Origin: Arsukibacterium perlucidum DSM 18276
Lineage (GTDB): Bacteria > Pseudomonadota > Gammaproteobacteria > Enterobacterales > Alteromonadaceae
Direction: 5' to 3'
Length of the DNA stretch: 64,000 bases
Assembly: GCF_000382165.1 (NCBI RefSeq)
Contig: NZ_KB907705.1
Coordinates: forward strand, 96,685-160,684
Part shown: piece by piece, positions 62,055-64,000 of the stretch
Position numbering within the stretch: position 1 is the first letter of the stretch
Layout of the letters: each line of letters starts with the position of its first letter
Translations under genes and position numbers: made by a program
The notes under the pieces: model-generated
The model's database searches: none
Told to the model about the DNA's origin: nothing
What the model saw: the letters and a program-made list of their open reading frames with translations, nothing else

Positions 62055-62660
62055 ATGAAAGAAAAGGCAAATAACTTCCAGCTAATGCGTGAGCTGGGGT
62101 TTTATCAACAGGCTGCTATTGCAGCCTGTTTGCTTGAGCGCATGTTACCTAATTATCAATTGTTCAGTGAGGTTAGTGAATTTGGTGACGCCGCCGCGCT
62201 CAGACATATGCTGGATTTAAGCTGGGAGTGGCTGACCGTTAAGAAAGCAAAAATTAATTTTCCACGTTTGGCTGAAGAATTAGAACCACTTATCCCTGAA
62301 GTTAATCATTTCTCTATGTTTGGCGTATATCCGGCAGTAGATTGTGCTACTGCCCTTGATGCCATGTTTAACGGTATCAGTCAGCAAGACAGCAGTGAAT
62401 TTATCAATGTCGCCAAGATATCTCAGGCCACAGTGGCAAGACTGATAGAGTACCAGGCCGAAGACGAAGATATAACCAGTGAAAACGAGCTAAAAAAGCA
62501 TGTCCGCGACCACCCGTTAATGGCGTATGAAATGGAATGCCTTGCCGAACTGATAGAGCTGGTAAGCTCCATGAAACAAATAGAACGGGAGCAAATGCTG
62601 CAACTCAAAGCCTGGTTGCAAGAGCAGGGCCTGACAAATCTGGGTATGGAGTTGGTGTAA
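62055..62660 (+). CDS. YjaG/DUF416-family protein
   Basis: The 201-residue cytoplasmic protein has ERMLPNYQLFSEVSEFGDA, MLDLSWEWLT and ECLAELIELVSSM, matching the DUF416 (YjaG) family. Related genes occur widely in Gammaproteobacteria, often next to hupA in E. coli. The function is unknown. A good terminator follows it. Confidence 0.85.
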   Translation: MKEKANNFQLMRELGFYQQAAIAACLLERMLPNYQLFSEVSEFGDAAALRHMLDLSWEWLTVKKAKINFPRLAEELEPLIPEVNHFSMFGVYPAVDCATALDAMFNGISQQDSSEFINVAKISQATVARLIEYQAEDEDITSENELKKHVRDHPLMAYEMECLAELIELVSSMKQIEREQMLQLKAWLQEQGLTNLGMELV

Positions 62661-62694
62661 GCATTGGTTTAATACTGGTTTACAACCTCATAGC

Positions 62695-62723
62695 AAAAGG
62701 CCTGCATTTATTGCAGGCCTTTT
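62695..62723 (+). terminator. terminator after the yjaG-like gene
   Basis: AAAAGGCCTGCA and TGCAGGCCTTTT form a perfect 12-bp stem with a five-base loop and T-rich tail. It may also serve the convergent PEP-CTERM gene, whose stop is 29 bp away. Confidence 0.88.
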
Positions 62724-62751
62724 ATTATTAGCATTACTCTGAACAATTCGG

Positions 62752-63579
62752 TTAGCGTATCTTTCTGCGGCGTATACCAGCTACTAACAGTAAACCCAAA
62801 CCAAATAATGCTATAGTCTGAGCTTCTGGCACGCTGGTCGGTGGTACAACAACGATTTCACCGTTACGAGCGTTAAAGATATAGCGGCCGTCAAACCCAC
62901 TATTTAATCGGTTGCTAACCAACGCATTGCTACCACCGTCTAAAAATGCACCATTAACTGCTGAACCGGCCAGCTCAAAAAAACTTCCGGCATCACCGGT
63001 GCCATTTGAATAACCTGCCCGGGCAGAATCACCACCTAAACCATTCGCATCACCAGAACTGGCAGTGCCTGTTTCCCACTGGATCTGATCGTAATTGAAA
63101 ATAATGTCGAAATCACCTGCACTAACATCTGAACGATCAACCAGCAACAACTGGAAACTATTGCGGTTAGTATGTGCGGCACTGCTGCTGTAATAATCGA
63201 CATTTAACCAATTTACCCCGAAAGCCAGCATGCCATTAAAAGATCCCACGCCGTAAGTTACCGGGTCGCCGGCACTGCGGGTATCAACATCAGCGAAAAA
63301 GGGCGCAATAATTTGCCGGCCAGTTGACGTGAGATCAAAAGGAGTAAAGGTAGCTAAAGCTGAATCGAAGGTCACATTACCATTGTTATTTACGAATAAT
63401 TGGCTAAATGTCAGGCCAAAGAAATTAACATCAAAGCCGATATTGACAGCACCGGTTGAACTATCATCATTTGGTGCCAGGGTTGCACTGTTAAAGCCCG
63501 GTTCAATTATGCTGGCCTGAGCAGTGAAAACTGTTGTAACGGTGAATAATGCTGCAAGCGCAATATTTCTTATTTTCAT
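62752..63579 (-). CDS. PEP-CTERM-anchored nidogen-like surface protein
   Basis: The 275-residue protein has a signal peptide (IALAALFTVTTVFTAQAS). A NIDO-like (nidogen extracellular) domain follows, with NVNFFGLTFSQL-like opening and NNNGNVTFDSALATFTPFDL. PFFADVDTRSAGDPVTYGVG and NSFQLLLVDRSDV also fit. The C-terminus is a sorting signal: VPEAQTIALFGLGLLLVAG then RRRKIR, a PEP-CTERM variant with PEA. Such tails are cut and processed by an exosortase, which is not in the window. The protein is probably exposed or part of an extracellular matrix. An IS4-type element begins within about 100-190 bp upstream. Confidence 0.85.
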   Translation of the reverse strand: MKIRNIALAALFTVTTVFTAQASIIEPGFNSATLAPNDDSSTGAVNIGFDVNFFGLTFSQLFVNNNGNVTFDSALATFTPFDLTSTGRQIIAPFFADVDTRSAGDPVTYGVGSFNGMLAFGVNWLNVDYYSSSAAHTNRNSFQLLLVDRSDVSAGDFDIIFNYDQIQWETGTASSGDANGLGGDSARAGYSNGTGDAGSFFELAGSAVNGAFLDGGSNALVSNRLNSGFDGRYIFNARNGEIVVVPPTSVPEAQTIALFGLGLLLVAGIRRRKIR

Positions 63580-63769
63580 TATAAGTAAGTCCTTTTTTAT
63601 TCTGTAAAGTCATTAAGCAGGCAGTCTATTAGCAATAAATAAGCCAATACCTAACAAATTGATTTTATTAATAATAAGCATATAAGAATACTGAGGGTGT
63701 AAAAAATAACTGACGAATCCCCACGAATGGCGTAGATAAAACAAATAGTTAAAGGCGAAGGGAACATTC

Positions 63770-64000
63770 ATGGCAGTTCCCGATCTGATCTTTCGCCAAA
63801 AACACCTAACCATGAATGCTGCCATGAATGTAAAAACAATGCTCGCCGATTTTCTCTCATTTGTCACCCCTAAAAGTATGCATAAAGCCAGACTTTCTGC
63901 GCTAAGTGCTGCTGCACAAAGCCTTATGAAAAAAGGCTGCTGCACGGTTACCGCTATTGGCCGTGAATATGAGAACCAAAATAATGAGAAGCACGGCATT
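63770..64000 (+). CDS. IS4-type transposase, 3' end outside the window
   Basis: The frame is open from ATG 63770 to the window edge (77 codons). AAGGGA precedes it by about 7 bases. Internal Met codons at 63812 and 63824 are alternatives. The product contains MLADFLSFVTPKSMHKARLS and LMKKGCCTVTAIGRE, followed by a YEN...EKHGI stretch. This is the typical N-terminal region of IS4-family transposases, which continues into an Arg-Arg/Asp region. The catalytic DDE residues lie beyond the edge. The element's left end is probably around 63690, but I could not see its inverted repeat. A minus-strand frame over the same bases (63613-63999) looks like a shadow. Confidence 0.78.
   Translation, partial: MAVPDLIFRQKHLTMNAAMNVKTMLADFLSFVTPKSMHKARLSALSAAAQSLMKKGCCTVTAIGREYENQNNEKHGI

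Noticed and set aside
63613..63999. 128-codon minus-strand frame at the right edge
   Set aside because: It is antisense to a plus-strand frame with clear IS4 transposase features and a good ribosome-binding site; its product is unlike any known family.

Overview
The window looks like a chromosomal segment of a chitin-using marine or aquatic gammaproteobacterium close to Rheinheimera, Arsukibacterium, Alishewanella or other Alteromonadales. This is inferred from gene content, not from a database search. The supporting content is a LacI-type NagR regulon with nagK-nagA-nagP-nagX, TonB-dependent receptors, a PEP-CTERM protein, a CrbS-like SSS-histidine kinase, and enterobacterial-like housekeeping genes (coaD, kbl-tdh, dusC, glpE-glpG, ubiC-ubiA). 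No rRNA, tRNA or CRISPR array was recognised.

Layout. 1-4.5 kb is accessory. It holds the 3' part of an Rhs polymorphic toxin with a DUF4329-like tip, a probable immunity gene, a PrlF/YhaV toxin-antitoxin pair bracketed by two copies of a 30-bp repeat, and a relic of a Y1 (REP-associated) transposase. 4.5-11.4 kb has two periplasmic solute-binding-like proteins, a GntP permease with a MetX-like lipoprotein hydrolase, and a divergent TonB receptor. 11.5-20.6 kb has a NarL-type response regulator and a large SSS-PAS-kinase-REC hybrid (resembling CrbR and CrbS). Between them lies a tightly packed four-gene unit: an ATP-grasp-like protein, an HlyD adaptor, a DHA2 exporter and a GCS2/YbdK-type ligase. 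That unit reads as a small metabolite synthesis and export operon. 20.6-23.4 kb has 3-hydroxybutyrate dehydrogenase and an AbgT-type transporter.

23.4-41.3 kb is the N-acetylglucosamine/chitin locus. It contains LacI-type NagR, a TonB receptor, SapC, two flavin-dependent halogenases, a TPR-sulfotransferase, a second SapC, a GH20 hexosaminidase, a BadF-type GlcNAc kinase, nagA, nagP and nagX. nagB lies apart at 49.6-50.4 kb. Four copies of the same 14-mer palindrome TGACAACGCTGTCA, on one strand or the other, sit upstream of these units and tie them into one regulon. A fifth copy upstream of nagR is interrupted by one extra base. The receptor would import chitin oligosaccharides, the hexosaminidase would release GlcNAc, NagP would move it inward, and NagK, NagA and NagB would convert it to fructose-6-phosphate. 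What the halogenases, SapC proteins and sulfotransferase do there is unknown.

41.3-50.7 kb holds coaD, a TetR regulator, kbl-tdh, a TPR-GGDEF cyclase, a small 88-codon gene, a GNAT and a tetrapyrrole-methylase-fold protein. In that protein the Tyr-Arg-Tyr-Tyr spacing matches the alpha-N-methyltransferases of borosin RiPPs (OphMA; SonM of Shewanella). dusC and nagB follow. The methyltransferase and the small gene with a hydrophobic patch and acidic Pro/Glu tail are the best candidate for an undescribed split-borosin system. A 56-residue DUF2256 gene with a GTG start lies between nagB and an HDOD gene.

50.7-64 kb is mostly conserved chromosome: HDOD, M48 protease with LemA, glpE-glpG, a FliL-like protein, ubiC-ubiA, DUF192, a 2OG-Fe(II) oxygenase, DUF3833 and DUF4136 lipoproteins, a coiled-coil protein, YjaG and a nidogen-like PEP-CTERM protein. 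The right edge cuts through an IS4-type transposase gene. Terminators and operators were read by eye. All family names come from motif recognition without any search.
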